Counted from the stretch's first letter, positions 1-9,605 are shown. The stretch: DNA of 39,068 nt from an uncultured Synechococcales cyanobacterium (GCA_902806435.1 CADCWO010000178.1:1-39068), one strand, 5' to 3'. Made by a program: numbers and translations. Notes: a model not told the origin generated them from the sequence alone.

Positions 1-111
1 TGAGCGCTCAAATGCTTGGATGGAGCGCTGTAAAAGTCTAGTTAAAAACTTTGAGCGGACCTTATCTCATGCGACGACCAAGATCAATCTCTGCTTTGTC
101 AGGCTAATGCT

Positions 112-132
112 GAAGCGGCTACAAGCCGCTTC
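112..132. repeat. Perfect 9-bp inverted repeat (hairpin)
   Basis: GAAGCGGCT and AGCCGCTTC flank a 3-nt loop, ACA. No T-run follows on either strand, so it is not a canonical intrinsic terminator. It may end a transcript entering from outside the window or be a dispersed small repeat. Confidence 0.6.
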
Positions 133-150
133 CTGAGATCTCAAATGGGT

Positions 151-176
151 TCTATAGAACATTTATCTATAGAACA
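151..176. repeat. Short direct repeat
   Basis: The 11-mer TCTATAGAACA occurs at 151-161 and again at 166-176, a 15-nt period. Its function is unknown. Confidence 0.6.
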
Positions 177-592
177 CAGCATTTACTAATTCATGACTAC
201 AAGGTGGCATATCACCTGTCTTGAAAGCTAGACCAAAAAGACTGTTGTGCTTCCTAACCTAAAGGCTATTTAGTTGGGCGATCGCGCAGTGGTTACTCAC
301 CTAATTCTGGTCTCGAGCCAAATGCAGTAAGCTTTCTAAGCGTCTGTATAAAACAGTCGGTGTTAGAAGCTGAACGTTGTCAATTGCTGGCGTGCTTCAT
401 CAATCAAGATCAGTGCTAGAACATTCCCAAAATCTTCACGATTGGCCATCTTGCAGCTACTTCCGCTGGGGAGATTCTTAAGATAACTACACGTTCCATA
501 CTTTTAGCCATGAATTTGCATAGGACTAGCTGACTGAGCGGATATTCTAGTGGCTGAGATTGAAGCATTGTCGTCTTTTGGATTTGTAAGCA

Positions 593-1612
593 ATGAGTCA
601 AGTTGATACCTTCGGAAGCTATAAGTTAAAGCGATCAATGCAAATTAAAATACCTTCTGACTTCAGCACTGCAATCGAGCCAAAAGTAAGCGCAGCAGAC
701 CAACAGACAGCCAGTCCAGACTCAACATTGCGGCAAGAGCTAAGCTCAGACCAGCAGATGTTGCAGTACCAGCAAGGCTTGATTGAGTCTCTGACAGAAC
801 AACTTGCCAGTAGCCAAGCCCATACCGCTCAACTAGAGTCTGACTATGCTGCACTTCAGCAACGCTACACAGAACAGTCTTATCACTTGCAGCAAACAGA
901 GGCGGCTTGCTTAGACTTGCGTACTCGTCTGCACCGGCAACAACGCCAAAGTCTTCAGTTTAAGACAGCATTAGAACAGTGTTTAGAGCCGTCAGTGTTA
1001 CATAGTGCCTCTAAAACTGGTGTTCCACAATGGTCAGCCCCTGCTTCCCCTGTCAGTGAGGAAACATCTTTATTCGATTTGGAACCTGCACAACCATCGC
1101 CATCTCTGACAAGGCTGAATAGAGAGTTTGCTCAAGCTAAAGCCTGTCAAGCCACCCCCCCCGCTTTGGGTTCCAGCTGCCAAGATTTCCCAGTAGATAA
1201 TCGGGCAGTTGGGCATGAGCGTGCAGATGCTTGTAAACCAGGCGAAAAAGTCTCATTATCTGCACGGGTAAGGCCAGATCCTGATCAGCCCCTCTTCAGT
1301 AATGAACATCCTCCGAAGGAGAGCAAGATTATTTCAGAGCCACTAGAGTCAGCAGAAGAGACAAAACTGCTAGGCCTGCCGCTTGTGTTTAAAGAGCAAC
1401 CCATTCAGCCTTGGTCTGCCCCTCAATCTAGAGTAGGCACTAAATCGGTGGCTCAGAACCAACCCGCCGTTACTAAGCCCGCTAAACCTCAACCCACTAG
1501 GCAGCTAGAACATCGTGCTGCTCCATCCTCTCAACCTAGTTCATTGCAGCAGGCGCAACCTAAGACTTTGGCCATGGTTGAGCTTCCTTCCTTTCCTCGC
1601 TACCGTTATTAA
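593..1612 (+). CDS. Hypothetical coiled-coil, Pro/Gln-rich protein
   Basis: A 339-residue protein without an enzymatic motif. Residues about 50-130 are rich in Gln, Leu and Glu with heptad-like spacing (LIESLTEQLASSQAHTAQLE), which predicts a coiled coil. Residues about 135-325 are low-complexity, rich in Pro, Ser, Ala and Gln, and probably disordered; a short LPSFPRYRY tail closes the protein. There is no signal peptide or membrane segment. From memory, similar coiled-coil-plus-disorder proteins occur in other cyanobacteria as hypothetical proteins, but I cannot assign a role. The start is uncertain because no strong ribosome binding site is visible; Met16 is an alternative. It stands alone upstream of glmS. 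Confidence 0.75.
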   Translation: MSQVDTFGSYKLKRSMQIKIPSDFSTAIEPKVSAADQQTASPDSTLRQELSSDQQMLQYQQGLIESLTEQLASSQAHTAQLESDYAALQQRYTEQSYHLQQTEAACLDLRTRLHRQQRQSLQFKTALEQCLEPSVLHSASKTGVPQWSAPASPVSEETSLFDLEPAQPSPSLTRLNREFAQAKACQATPPALGSSCQDFPVDNRAVGHERADACKPGEKVSLSARVRPDPDQPLFSNEHPPKESKIISEPLESAEETKLLGLPLVFKEQPIQPWSAPQSRVGTKSVAQNQPAVTKPAKPQPTRQLEHRAAPSSQPSSLQQAQPKTLAMVELPSFPRYRY

Positions 1613-1627
1613 CAGCTATTAACAGCT
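1608..1627 (+). repeat. Tandem 10-bp duplication across a stop codon
   Basis: ATTAACAGCT occurs twice in immediate tandem. The first copy contains the TAA stop (1610-1612) of the coiled-coil gene, so the duplication does not alter the protein. Confidence 0.7.
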
Positions 1628-1945
1628 TCTTCAGCTCGCTAAAACCCCAGGCAGAGGTTAAACAATAGCTTGAACTTCTATCCTTTGCCCTTTTGATCAT
1701 TTGCGAGCAATCACTATGACCTTGGACAGTGAATCCAAGCTGTACTGACTGGTAAACCTTGCCTCAACTATTCGCTCAGGGCTATCTCTAATGAGCTGGG
1801 CTGGGGAAGCTTGAATGTGGTGATCCAGGATAGGAATAGCGTGAAATGGGATCAAAGCCGACTAACTTAGTTTGTGAGGTGAAGAAAGTGGCAAGATAGC
1901 TTTAGACTACTTGCCAGCACGGTGATCTCCTAGGAGCATTTTCAG
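1613..1945. other. Intergenic leader of glmS
   Basis: I see no gene or strong hairpin in this stretch. It must hold the glmS promoter, but no convincing -35/-10 pair can be chosen by eye. The ribosome binding site AGGAG lies just before the glmS start. No glmS-ribozyme signature was recognised. Confidence 0.5.
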
Positions 1946-3826
1946 ATGTGCGGAATTGTTGGATACATCGGCAGCCGAGCCGCTAGCAGTATTTTACTAG
2001 AAGGTTTACAGAAGCTTGAGTATCGCGGCTATGACTCCGCTGGGATTGCTACCCTTTGGGAAGGCGAACTCCACTGTGTCCGCGCTAAAGGAAAATTGCG
2101 TAACCTGCAGGAGAAACTTGAGGGAGTTAAGAACTTTGCCCCTATTGGCATTGGCCACACGCGCTGGGCTACTCACGGAAAACCAGAGGAATATAACGCC
2201 CACCCCCATAGGGATGCAGCAGAGCGAATTGCTGTAGTTCAAAATGGCATTATTGAAAACTACCGTGATCTCCGGGAAGAACTGAGGCAGCGGGGGTATA
2301 CATTTCGTTCAGATACTGATACAGAAGTCATTCCCCATTTGATTGCTGAGTTTCTTAAGGATATCAATTCCTCGCTTTTGGATGCTGTCCGGCAGGCTGT
2401 CAACAAGTTAAAAGGTGCCTTTGCGATCGCCGTGATCTCGGCGGATTATCCCGAGGAGCTGGTGATAGCCCGCCAGCAGGCTCCTTTGGTAATTGGTTTT
2501 GGTCAAGGGGAATTTTTCTGTGCCTCTGACACCCCGGCCTTAATTCCCCACACTCGTGCGGTGCTGACTCTAGACAATGGGGAACTGGCTCGTTTGACCC
2601 CTACTGGCGTTGAAGTCTACAGCTTTGCGGGCGATCGCCTGAGAAAAACGCCCCGCACCCTCAACTGGAATCCGATGCTGGTTGAAAAACAGGGCTTCAA
2701 GCACTTTATGCTCAAGGAAATCTATGAGCAGCCGGGGGTAGTCCGCACCTGCTTAGAGTCCTACATTAACAACGATTGGCATCCTGGATTGACTGCTGAG
2801 GTCAGTCCCATTCGTTTGGGGTTGGCCCCTGAACTTTGCGCCAACTTAGAACACATTCAGATTGTCGCCTGCGGCACCAGTTGGCATGCCAGCCTCGTTG
2901 GCAAGTACCTGTTAGAGCAACTGGCGGGGATCCCGACGATTGTGCAGTACGCCTCCGAGTTTCGCTACGCCCCATCGCCCTTAACTCCCAATACCTTGAC
3001 CATTGGTGTTACCCAGTCTGGGGAGACTGCCGACACTCTGGCTGCCCTAGAAATGGAACTCCAGCGTCGGGCCAACCAGCCTGCCAAATTTCAGGCCCGC
3101 CTTTTAGGCATTACCAACCGCCCTGAGAGTTCCCTGGCGCACCTAGTACCGCGGATTATTGACACCCACGCCGGAATTGAGATCGGGGTGGCGGCCACAA
3201 AAACGTTTGTGACTCAGCTTGTCGCCTTTTACCTATTGGCCTTAGATTTGGCCTACCGGCGGCAAACGCTCGTTCCTGAGCAGTTAGAACAAATCGTTGC
3301 CGGGCTGAGGCAACTACCCGCGCAACTAGAAGTGATTCTAGAAGGCCAAGAGCGCTATATCGAAAGCCTAGCCCATAGTTTTATGGATACCCATGACTTT
3401 ATCTACCTAGGACGGGGCATCAACTTTCCCATTGCCCTAGAAGGCGCTCTGAAGCTTAAGGAAATCAGCTATATCCACGCCGAAGGCTACCCAGCTGGAG
3501 AAATGAAGCACGGACCGATCGCCCTTTTGGATGCCAAGGTACCGGTTGTCGCGATCGCCATGCCCGGCACTGTATTTGAAAAAGTACTCTCTAATGCCCA
3601 GGAAGCCAAAGCACGAGATGCTCAGTTGATTGGCGTAACACCCATGAATGAACAAGAGGCAGCAGACACTTTTGATGCGCTACTCCCTGTACCAGAGGTC
3701 GATGAGTTGCTCTCTCCCATTTTGACCGTGGTTCCACTGCAACTGTTGGCCTATCACATTGCCGCCCTGCGGGGGTTGGATGTCGATCAGCCTCGAAACT
3801 TAGCAAAATCGGTGACGGTGGAATAA
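1946..3826 (+). CDS. glmS: Glutamine--fructose-6-phosphate aminotransferase (isomerizing)
   Basis: GlmS makes glucosamine-6-phosphate from fructose-6-phosphate and glutamine, the entry step to UDP-GlcNAc for peptidoglycan and lipopolysaccharide. The protein starts MCGIVGYIG, so after Met removal Cys becomes the N-terminal nucleophile of the class II glutaminase domain (about residues 2-220; GHTRWATHG and the NGIIENY segment are present). Two SIS sugar-isomerase domains follow (about 290-430 and 460-600), with CGTSWHA, TQSGETADT and the C-terminal LAKSVTVE. The 626-residue length fits cyanobacterial GlmS. An AGGAG motif about 9 nt upstream supports the start. In several cyanobacteria glmS lies near psaC; no psaC is seen here. 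Confidence 0.98.
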   Translation: MCGIVGYIGSRAASSILLEGLQKLEYRGYDSAGIATLWEGELHCVRAKGKLRNLQEKLEGVKNFAPIGIGHTRWATHGKPEEYNAHPHRDAAERIAVVQNGIIENYRDLREELRQRGYTFRSDTDTEVIPHLIAEFLKDINSSLLDAVRQAVNKLKGAFAIAVISADYPEELVIARQQAPLVIGFGQGEFFCASDTPALIPHTRAVLTLDNGELARLTPTGVEVYSFAGDRLRKTPRTLNWNPMLVEKQGFKHFMLKEIYEQPGVVRTCLESYINNDWHPGLTAEVSPIRLGLAPELCANLEHIQIVACGTSWHASLVGKYLLEQLAGIPTIVQYASEFRYAPSPLTPNTLTIGVTQSGETADTLAALEMELQRRANQPAKFQARLLGITNRPESSLAHLVPRIIDTHAGIEIGVAATKTFVTQLVAFYLLALDLAYRRQTLVPEQLEQIVAGLRQLPAQLEVILEGQERYIESLAHSFMDTHDFIYLGRGINFPIALEGALKLKEISYIHAEGYPAGEMKHGPIALLDAKVPVVAIAMPGTVFEKVLSNAQEAKARDAQLIGVTPMNEQEAADTFDALLPVPEVDELLSPILTVVPLQLLAYHIAALRGLDVDQPRNLAKSVTVE

Positions 3827-4005
3827 ACAACTAACCAAGATGCAACCAATTGTGTACAAAACAATCTCAAAGAAATAGAGGATGCAATCTTAACCCTCTA
3901 AGCCGTGTTTCATTGGGTAATAGAGTTGATGCAATTGTCATCTTCGCTGCAGTGGCGAAACCTAACTGCCTTTAGTCTAAAATCATTGGTTCTGGTTGGG
4001 TAGCA

Positions 4006-4797
4006 ATGATTAACCAGCAGGTGGAACTGCCCTGGCTGCTTGAGATTGGGAATAGCCCTTTGGTGGCGGTAGCTTTGCACGATGGCCATGCCGTGCGTGA
4101 GGAAGTTGCTGCGTCACTGGCCCTGCCAAAGCATGAGAGATTTCGCGAAGAAGACCCCTTTACCCGTATCTGGACAGTTGTTGCCGACACGCGGATTGTC
4201 GGCTTGCGATCTCGCTTTGAAGTCGATTTCAATCGTCCTCGGGAGCAGGCAGTCTACCGCTCACCCGAGGAGGCATGGGGGCTGCAAGTTTGGAAATCGC
4301 CTCCCTCCCCTGAAATGATTGAACGTTCCCTGGCTCAGTACGACGCTTTTTACGCAGAAGTTCAGCGAGTTTTCACCCGGTTGCAGCGACGTTTTGGCCG
4401 GTTTGTCGTATTTGATCTGCACTCCTACAATCACCGCCGCGAAAAACAGAATGCTCCTCCTGCTGATCCGGCCACTCACCCAGAAGTAAATGTTGGCACT
4501 AGTTCCCTAAACCGCGATTGCTGGGCACCCTTGGTGGATCGCTTCATCAAGGACCTGCGTTGCTTTAACTTTTTGGGCCGCCAGCTTGATGTGCGTGAGA
4601 ACGTTAGATTTGGGGGTGGCCACTTCCCCCGCTGGACGCATCAAACTTTCCCTGACGCCGCTTGCGTAGTAGCGCTTGAGTTTAAGAAGTTCTTTATGGA
4701 TGAGTGGTCTTACGAGGCTGATCACAGGCAGTTAGAGGCGATTTATCATGCACTTAAATCCACCGTACCTGGGATTCTGGAGGAACTGGAGCTTTAA
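4006..4797 (+). CDS. N-formylglutamate amidohydrolase family protein
   Basis: A 263-residue protein matching the FGase family (PF05013). Characterised members hydrolyse N-formylglutamate to glutamate and formate in histidine breakdown; cyanobacterial members are usually of unproven function. The family pattern is visible: ALHDGHAV near residue 30, the arginine- and acid-rich segment FEVDFNRPRE, the FDLHSYNHRR segment near 145 (likely metal and substrate site) and GGGHFPRW near 205. No hut genes are nearby, so a histidine-degradation role is not supported by context. Its stop overlaps the convergent flavoprotein gene by 4 bp. Confidence 0.85.
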   Translation: MINQQVELPWLLEIGNSPLVAVALHDGHAVREEVAASLALPKHERFREEDPFTRIWTVVADTRIVGLRSRFEVDFNRPREQAVYRSPEEAWGLQVWKSPPSPEMIERSLAQYDAFYAEVQRVFTRLQRRFGRFVVFDLHSYNHRREKQNAPPADPATHPEVNVGTSSLNRDCWAPLVDRFIKDLRCFNFLGRQLDVRENVRFGGGHFPRWTHQTFPDAACVVALEFKKFFMDEWSYEADHRQLEAIYHALKSTVPGILEELEL

Positions 4798-6083
4798 CTG
4801 TGCTCTCCAATTAAAGAACTAACCAAGCTGCCAGAGCCGCTGTGGTGGTGAAAGATGTGATCGATAAACCACTCAGAGGTTGCCTTAAAGTTATGCACGG
4901 GGGTGGGTAGCAGTTCTAAGTAGGTTCCCTGGCGAATCAGGTGGCCAACCTTGCCTTTGACCTCAAAGCGATCCCAGAGGTTGGCAGCGCTTTCGCCCAA
5001 TCCCAGCTTCAATAATGATCCTCTCAGGTGGATGTTAGCCGGAGTGGGAGCTTTCCCTTCTGAGAGAGCTTGCAAGTTATGGGCGATCGCCCTTCCCTCC
5101 TGATAGGCAACTTGGGCAGTTGGCGGCAGAGGGTTATCGGGACTTGCCGCACAGTCTCCCCCAGCAAAAACTTCTGGGTAATCCGGTAACTGGAGCGTCG
5201 GAGTAACGTGGAGGTGGCCTTGCCGGGCACGATGTTCTGAGGGAACTGACAGGTTTTTGATCAAGGGATGAGTTTCTGTGCCTGCAGTCCAGACAATCGT
5301 TGCAGCCTGAAGGTATTCAGACTGGTCGTTGCGCTGGAACTCCACCTGGTTGTTACGAATAGCACTTACTTTAGCACCTAGCAGTAGCTCAACACTTGCG
5401 GTACGGTTTTGCAGTGCTGACTGTGCTGTTTGACGTAGACTATCTTTAGCTCCCCCGGCTGCAGCAAGGATTTCTGTCTGCCGCTCGATTAGCACAATCC
5501 GAATTTCTTGGGGGTTGCCGTCTAAATCCCCATACCAGTCAGGTAACACATCAGCGAGTGTCGCTGCCAGTTCAATTCCGGAGGAACCCGCCCCAATGAT
5601 TCCCACAGTCAGTAGCGCTGCGCGTTCTTGAGGGTTTGTTGTTTGGCTGGCTTTCTGGAGGCACTGCCGTAGCTGTTGGCCCAGCACCTCGGCATCTTTA
5701 CCGCTACGAAAGGGAAGGGAATGCTCCTGGGCACCGTCAATGCCGAAGTAACCGTTGATACAGCCTAAAGCTAAGACTAGGTGGTTATAGGTATAGCCTC
5801 CGGAAGTCAATTCTACCCTTTGCTGTTGCAGGTCAATACTTTGGATGGTGTTTTGCACAAACTTCACCCCGCTGCCCTGGAGCAGCTCTTGATAACGCGG
5901 CCACACTTGGTCGTCGCTCATCTCCCCACTCAGGAATTCATAAAGCAAAGGTTTAAAGACAAACCGCTCCTGCTGATCAATTAAGATCACGGGGTGAGAA
6001 TAGTGATTATGGCTGAGGTGGAGGGCCGTAAACAACCCTGTAAAACCACCGCCTAAAATTACTGTCGGGTTTGAGTGCTCCAT
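4794..6083 (-). CDS. NDH-2-like NAD(P)/FAD-dependent oxidoreductase
   Basis: This is a pyridine nucleotide-disulphide oxidoreductase of the type II NADH dehydrogenase kind, which passes electrons from NAD(P)H through FAD to quinone without pumping protons. From the chosen start (MEHSNPT) an FAD Rossmann motif GGGFTG lies near residue 12, a second NAD(P) motif GIIGAGSSGIELAA near 165, and the FAD-closing motif VFAGGDCAA near 305. The C-terminal third (HNFKATSEWF...) fits membrane-associated NDH-2 proteins but has no obvious transmembrane helix. The start at 6083 is preferred over an ORF start at 6128 because AGGAAAGG stands directly upstream. It may instead reduce another acceptor; the family assignment is firm, the substrate is not. 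Confidence 0.88.
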   Translation of the reverse strand: MEHSNPTVILGGGFTGLFTALHLSHNHYSHPVILIDQQERFVFKPLLYEFLSGEMSDDQVWPRYQELLQGSGVKFVQNTIQSIDLQQQRVELTSGGYTYNHLVLALGCINGYFGIDGAQEHSLPFRSGKDAEVLGQQLRQCLQKASQTTNPQERAALLTVGIIGAGSSGIELAATLADVLPDWYGDLDGNPQEIRIVLIERQTEILAAAGGAKDSLRQTAQSALQNRTASVELLLGAKVSAIRNNQVEFQRNDQSEYLQAATIVWTAGTETHPLIKNLSVPSEHRARQGHLHVTPTLQLPDYPEVFAGGDCAASPDNPLPPTAQVAYQEGRAIAHNLQALSEGKAPTPANIHLRGSLLKLGLGESAANLWDRFEVKGKVGHLIRQGTYLELLPTPVHNFKATSEWFIDHIFHHHSGSGSLVSSLIGEHS

Positions 6084-6925
6084 ACCTTTCCTACGTCTAA
6101 TTAAGGATAGTCTTAATACTGCTGGCAAGTCCCAGGATCATTCAGTCAAAATTACTGCAAGCTGTACTTAACTTAAGTTTCATAAAGTTAAATTTTAGTA
6201 ACATTTGGCAGAAAACTGTGTTTCCGTGACCAGGCATAGACGTACATATTTCCCAACTAGCTATTTTTTGTGATTGTTGAATTTGCAATCTGGGCACACC
6301 AAAAGCTGCCCAGCACTTCAGGACGACCTTCCACCACAAACAGCCAGGTACTTACTCAAGTAGCTGGAAGATGTTGCTCATCACTTTGCACTGCGCTGCG
6401 CCGGTAGAAGCAGGTAATTGTTAGCCATGGATCAGTCTACCTACCGTAGAGCAGTGAGCAAATGGGTGTGTTAGGGGTTCACATTTGTTGTTTTGTCCCA
6501 AAGTCCCCACTACAGCCTGCTGCAATGGTTGTGGCCCTTAGCCAATAACGCAATCATCATACGGTCGGGGGGAAGCCCTCCGCAGCTTTGGCGACTTGGA
6601 TCAGCTAGAAGTTACTACTGCCTATTGCCGTTGTCTCTTGCTCAGGCAATGTCATCTTTTGAGCACTACTAGACCCGTCACATCTATGACTGTTCATCCC
6701 TTATGAAGCCTTAAGCCAGAAATTTAGGAAGATGATTGGTGCGTTCGCCCTTACTAATGAGAGCGCAGTATGGTGAACAGTTTCTACCAAACGTTATTTC
6801 TACAGAGTCAGCTTCCAGAGGAGCTTTGGGGACATGATTGAGTGTTAACTAAATCCCGCTCCCAGTAGTATGTGGCAAAGTAGTTAAGACAGTGGCGTAG
6901 GAGTTACAGAAAACTGAATCTGGAT
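6084..6925. other. Long gene-poor region
   Basis: About 840 bp without a gene I can support. A 65-codon minus-strand frame (6142-6339) has no recognisable family or ribosome binding site. In-frame runs on the plus strand around 6540-6700 contain stops and match nothing I know. The density is similar to the degraded region at 7.6-8.1 kb, so this may be old pseudogene sequence, but I cannot identify the ancestor. Confidence 0.4.
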
Positions 6926-7174
6926 ATGCGAGCCAAGCTATTTAAAGCTTTTGCAATCCTTGGCTATCAGCGCCAGAGAACCAGTGGGCTCTTTGCTAGT
7001 TGTTTACGCTGGCAATTTACTCACTCTGATTCTGGTTATTGCTTTGTCCTGGAATTCTACCCCTATGCTGACTGGCCTACCGAAGGGACCTATACCCTCA
7101 TTGCAGAAGATTATCAAGCGGGGGAGTGGCAAGTGGTGCAAGCAACGTTTAACCAGATAATTGCTGCTAACTAG
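6926..7174 (+). CDS. Small hypothetical protein
   Basis: An 82-codon frame from ATG to TAG with codon use compatible with the neighbours. The protein is soluble and aromatic-rich in its second half (EFYPYADWPTEGTYTLIAED). No motif or family is recognised. It converges on folB and its end overlaps the folB stop by 8 bp. A shifted 69-codon frame inside it (6951-7160) is more hydrophobic, so the true frame is not certain. It may be a real small gene or a remnant of the decayed stretch to its left. Confidence 0.4.
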   Translation: MRAKLFKAFAILGYQRQRTSGLFASCLRWQFTHSDSGYCFVLEFYPYADWPTEGTYTLIAEDYQAGEWQVVQATFNQIIAAN

Positions 7175-7526
7175 GCCGCCGGATCAGCTCAATTGTCACT
7201 TGGCCCGTAAAATCGGGGATCGGTGCAGCTAGTTTAGTCAGTCGTACTTGAACTTGCTCTATGGACTGCCAGTTGAGAATGCTATCAGCGATCGCAGTGG
7301 CCAACCGCTCTAACAAAGCAAATCTGGCAGTTTTGACGAGTTGTTGCACCATCGTAATTACGCCCCGATAGTCCAGGGTGTCTTCTAGACAATCACTTTG
7401 GCCCGCTGGCTGTAAATCTAGCCATAGAATCAAGTCGACTTCAAACCACTGCCCTAACACCTGCTCCTCTGGTAATGCCCCCGTGTAGCCGTAGCTGCGA
7501 ATCCCCGTCAGGTGAATACAGTCCAT
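7167..7526 (-). CDS. folB: Dihydroneopterin aldolase
   Basis: FolB cleaves 7,8-dihydroneopterin to 6-hydroxymethyl-dihydropterin and glycolaldehyde in folate synthesis. The 119-residue length is typical. It starts MDCIHLTGIRSYGYTGALPEE, with the glutamate of the family's N-terminal H/Y-x-G-x-x-x-x-E pattern. DTLDYRGV follows near residue 50, then LLERLATAIAD near 73 with the substrate-binding Glu, and KLAAPIPDFTGQVTIEL near 97, matching the family's K-P-x-x-A/I pattern. In some cyanobacteria folB lies close to proA; here a decayed EAL gene separates the two. Confidence 0.93.
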   Translation of the reverse strand: MDCIHLTGIRSYGYTGALPEEQVLGQWFEVDLILWLDLQPAGQSDCLEDTLDYRGVITMVQQLVKTARFALLERLATAIADSILNWQSIEQVQVRLTKLAAPIPDFTGQVTIELIRRPS

Positions 7527-7602
7527 TAAGTTGCACTCGAATACACTTGATCGAAATCCAAAGAAGATAAAATCTCCTCAGTAGTCTTGATCTTGGACGA
7601 AA

Positions 7603-8070
7603 CTAACACCTGCTTACCTTGATCAGTAATAGTTCAAACTCTTCCGCTAGCAGGGGATAACTGAGTAAATAACCTTGAATCTTGTTGCAATGTTGTTGAT
7701 AGAGAAAAGAAGGTACTGCTGTTTCTACACCCTGAGCAATTACTTTCAGGTTTAAGCTGTGCGCCATTTGGATCATTGCAGTTGTAATTGCCGCACTCTT
7801 TGCATCATCTGAAATATTGCGGACAAAATCTTGGTCAATTTTTAGTGTACCGGACGAGAACTGCTTCAGTTGTTCAATATTAGGGTTGCCACCTCTGGAT
7901 TTTTGACAACAACACTTTCAGTCAGCTCTAGTTCCATATACTTCGGTGCCAGGCCAATGGCCTTTAAATATTGAACCAGCCTTTACCCCAAGTTTGGTTG
8001 GCTAAACTAATGACCCGACAAGTTGACCACGATCTGTAAGCTTGAAAATACCGTTGCTTGCCGAAGCTTA
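7603..8070 (-). pseudogene. Decayed EAL-domain (c-di-GMP phosphodiesterase) gene
   Basis: Reading the minus strand in more than one frame recovers the second half of an EAL domain in the right order. VVNLSG and FSQPNLG lie near 8030-7985, and LKAIGLAPKYMELELTES near 7965-7915. Then come LKIDQDFVRNISDDA near 7840-7800, an IAQGVET segment near 7740, and CNKIQGYLLSYPL near 7690, ending at a TAG at 7603. Stops and frame changes interrupt it (for example TAG after VVNLSGH and TGA after TLILNN), the DFGTGYS segment is missing, and the conserved Glu of IAEGVE is Gln. The EAL signature itself and any GGDEF or PAS part are absent. It cannot make a working enzyme. Sequence from 8070 to 8276 may be further remnant but is unassigned. 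Confidence 0.88.
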
Positions 8071-8276
8071 GCTTACCTACAGACAGTCATTAGCTGATCA
8101 ACCGCTTCCTCGGGCAGTGCAACTTAGATGATCACCAATGAATGTGCCAAGTTCATTTGCGAGACCTACCTTAGTCGATCACGCAAACGCAAACTTATTA
8201 GTTCGTGCAGGGGAGGAAATTTCTTGATGATCAGCTCGACAGAGCCAACCCGCTGTACTACTAAATGAGAAACTCC

Positions 8277-9572
8277 CTATAGCTCTTGATGCCTAAAGGG
8301 CTTTGGATTGGAGCCGGAGTAGGTTGCCGCAATGTGCCCTTGACCAGTGAGTTGATACTTGTAGGTAACTAGCCCTTCTAAGCCAACCGGACCGCGGGGG
8401 GGCATCTTTTGGGTGCTGATGCCAACTTCTGCCCCAAAACCGTAGCGGAAGCCATCAGCAAACCGAGTGGAGCAGTTGTGGTAGACCCCAGCAGCATCAA
8501 CTTGGGCTAAGAAAGTAGCTGCTGCTTGTGGGTCTTCAGTGACAATCGCGTCTGTGTGACCAGATCCGTAGGTGTTAATGTGAGCGATCGCCGTGTCGAG
8601 AGAATCAACGACACGAATGGCCAAGACCAGATCGCTGTACTCCATGGCCCAATCAGCTTCCGTAGCAGTGGGAATATTCAAGAAGGAGCGGGTTAACTCA
8701 TCTCCTCGCAATTCCACCTGTTTCTCCTGTAGGGCGGCCGCTACAGCAGGCAGAAACAGCGGAGCAATGGCCTGATGAACCAGTAGAGTCTCAATGGCGT
8801 TACAAGCAGCAGGATACTGAGTTTTAGCATCTACAGTGATCGCGATCGCCTGTGGAACATCGGCTGCAGCATCCACATAAACATGACAAATACCCTCAGC
8901 ATGACCCAACACCGGAATCTGGGTATGTTCCTGCACAAACCGGACAAAGGAGTTAGAGCCGCGAGGAATAATTAGATCAACGTATTGATCTAACTGGAGT
9001 AGCGCTAAGGTTTCCTCGCGGCTGGTCAAAAGTTCCACAATTGCCGCAGGCAGGTTAATGCTGGTTAATCCCTGGTGGATGGCCTTGACCAAGGCTTGGC
9101 AAGAGTGAAGCGCTTCCTGGCCGCCCTTCAAGATCACGCCATTGCCAGACTTAATTGCCAAGGCTGAAATCTGAACCACGGCATCCGGTCGCGCCTCAAA
9201 AATGACACCTAGTACCCCTAGGGGGCAGGTAACTCGCTTGAGAATCAACCCACTATCCAGCTCTCGGTGTAGCTGCACTTCCCCCACGGGATCAGGTAGT
9301 TCAGCAACACTACGCACCCCAGCGATCGCATTCTTAAGCTTGCTTTGATCTAACTTCAGACGAGCATAGAGGGAACTAGCTAGTCCAGTTTCCTTTGCTA
9401 GTTGGCAGTCTCTTTGGTTGGCAACCAATATTTCTGGTGTGGCTGCTTCCAGCGCCTGGGCGATCGCTTCTAACGCCTGATTGCGAATCATAGTAGTCAG
9501 GCTCGCAAGTATTTTTGCTGCTTTGCGGGTCTGCTGGGCAACTTCAGTTAAAGGGGAAGCGGTCAGAGTCAT
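8277..9572 (-). CDS. proA: Gamma-glutamyl phosphate reductase
   Basis: ProA reduces gamma-glutamyl phosphate with NADPH to glutamate-5-semialdehyde, the second step of proline synthesis. The 431-residue protein has the aldehyde-dehydrogenase-like fold: [11 protein letters not shown] near residue 122, [11 protein letters not shown] near 141, IIPRGSN near 201, and the catalytic Cys in [12 protein letters not shown] (Cys257). [12 protein letters not shown] and the [15 protein letters not shown] segment complete the C-terminal part. No proB is in the window. The start codon lies without a strong ribosome binding site, but the N-terminal alignment fits. The EAL pseudogene lies immediately downstream. 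Confidence 0.97.
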   Translation of the reverse strand: MTLTASPLTEVAQQTRKAAKILASLTTMIRNQALEAIAQALEAATPEILVANQRDCQLAKETGLASSLYARLKLDQSKLKNAIAGVRSVAELPDPVGEVQLHRELDSGLILKRVTCPLGVLGVIFEARPDAVVQISALAIKSGNGVILKGGQEALHSCQALVKAIHQGLTSINLPAAIVELLTSREETLALLQLDQYVDLIIPRGSNSFVRFVQEHTQIPVLGHAEGICHVYVDAAADVPQAIAITVDAKTQYPAACNAIETLLVHQAIAPLFLPAVAAALQEKQVELRGDELTRSFLNIPTATEADWAMEYSDLVLAIRVVDSLDTAIAHINTYGSGHTDAIVTEDPQAAATFLAQVDAAGVYHNCSTRFADGFRYGFGAEVGISTQKMPPRGPVGLEGLVTYKYQLTGQGHIAATYSGSNPKPFRHQEL

Positions 9573-9605
9573 GGATGCTAGCTAAAGCAACAAATTACTT
9601 CAATA

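Larger units (their letters stand above)
1..592. other. Intergenic region, no supported gene
   Basis: No convincing coding region lies here. Visible items are a perfect 9-bp hairpin at 112-132, a short direct repeat at 151-176 and a HIP1 octamer at 278-285. On the minus strand a 28-codon reading frame (363-449, starting MANREDFG) looks coherent but has no clear ribosome binding site and I recognise no family; it could be the end of a decayed gene. A 61-codon minus-strand frame at 416-601 overlaps the start of the next gene and looks like chance. Confidence 0.5.

Noticed and set aside
416-601. Minus-strand ORF of 61 codons upstream of the coiled-coil gene
   Set aside because: It overlaps the start of a better gene, has no ribosome binding site and no recognisable family.
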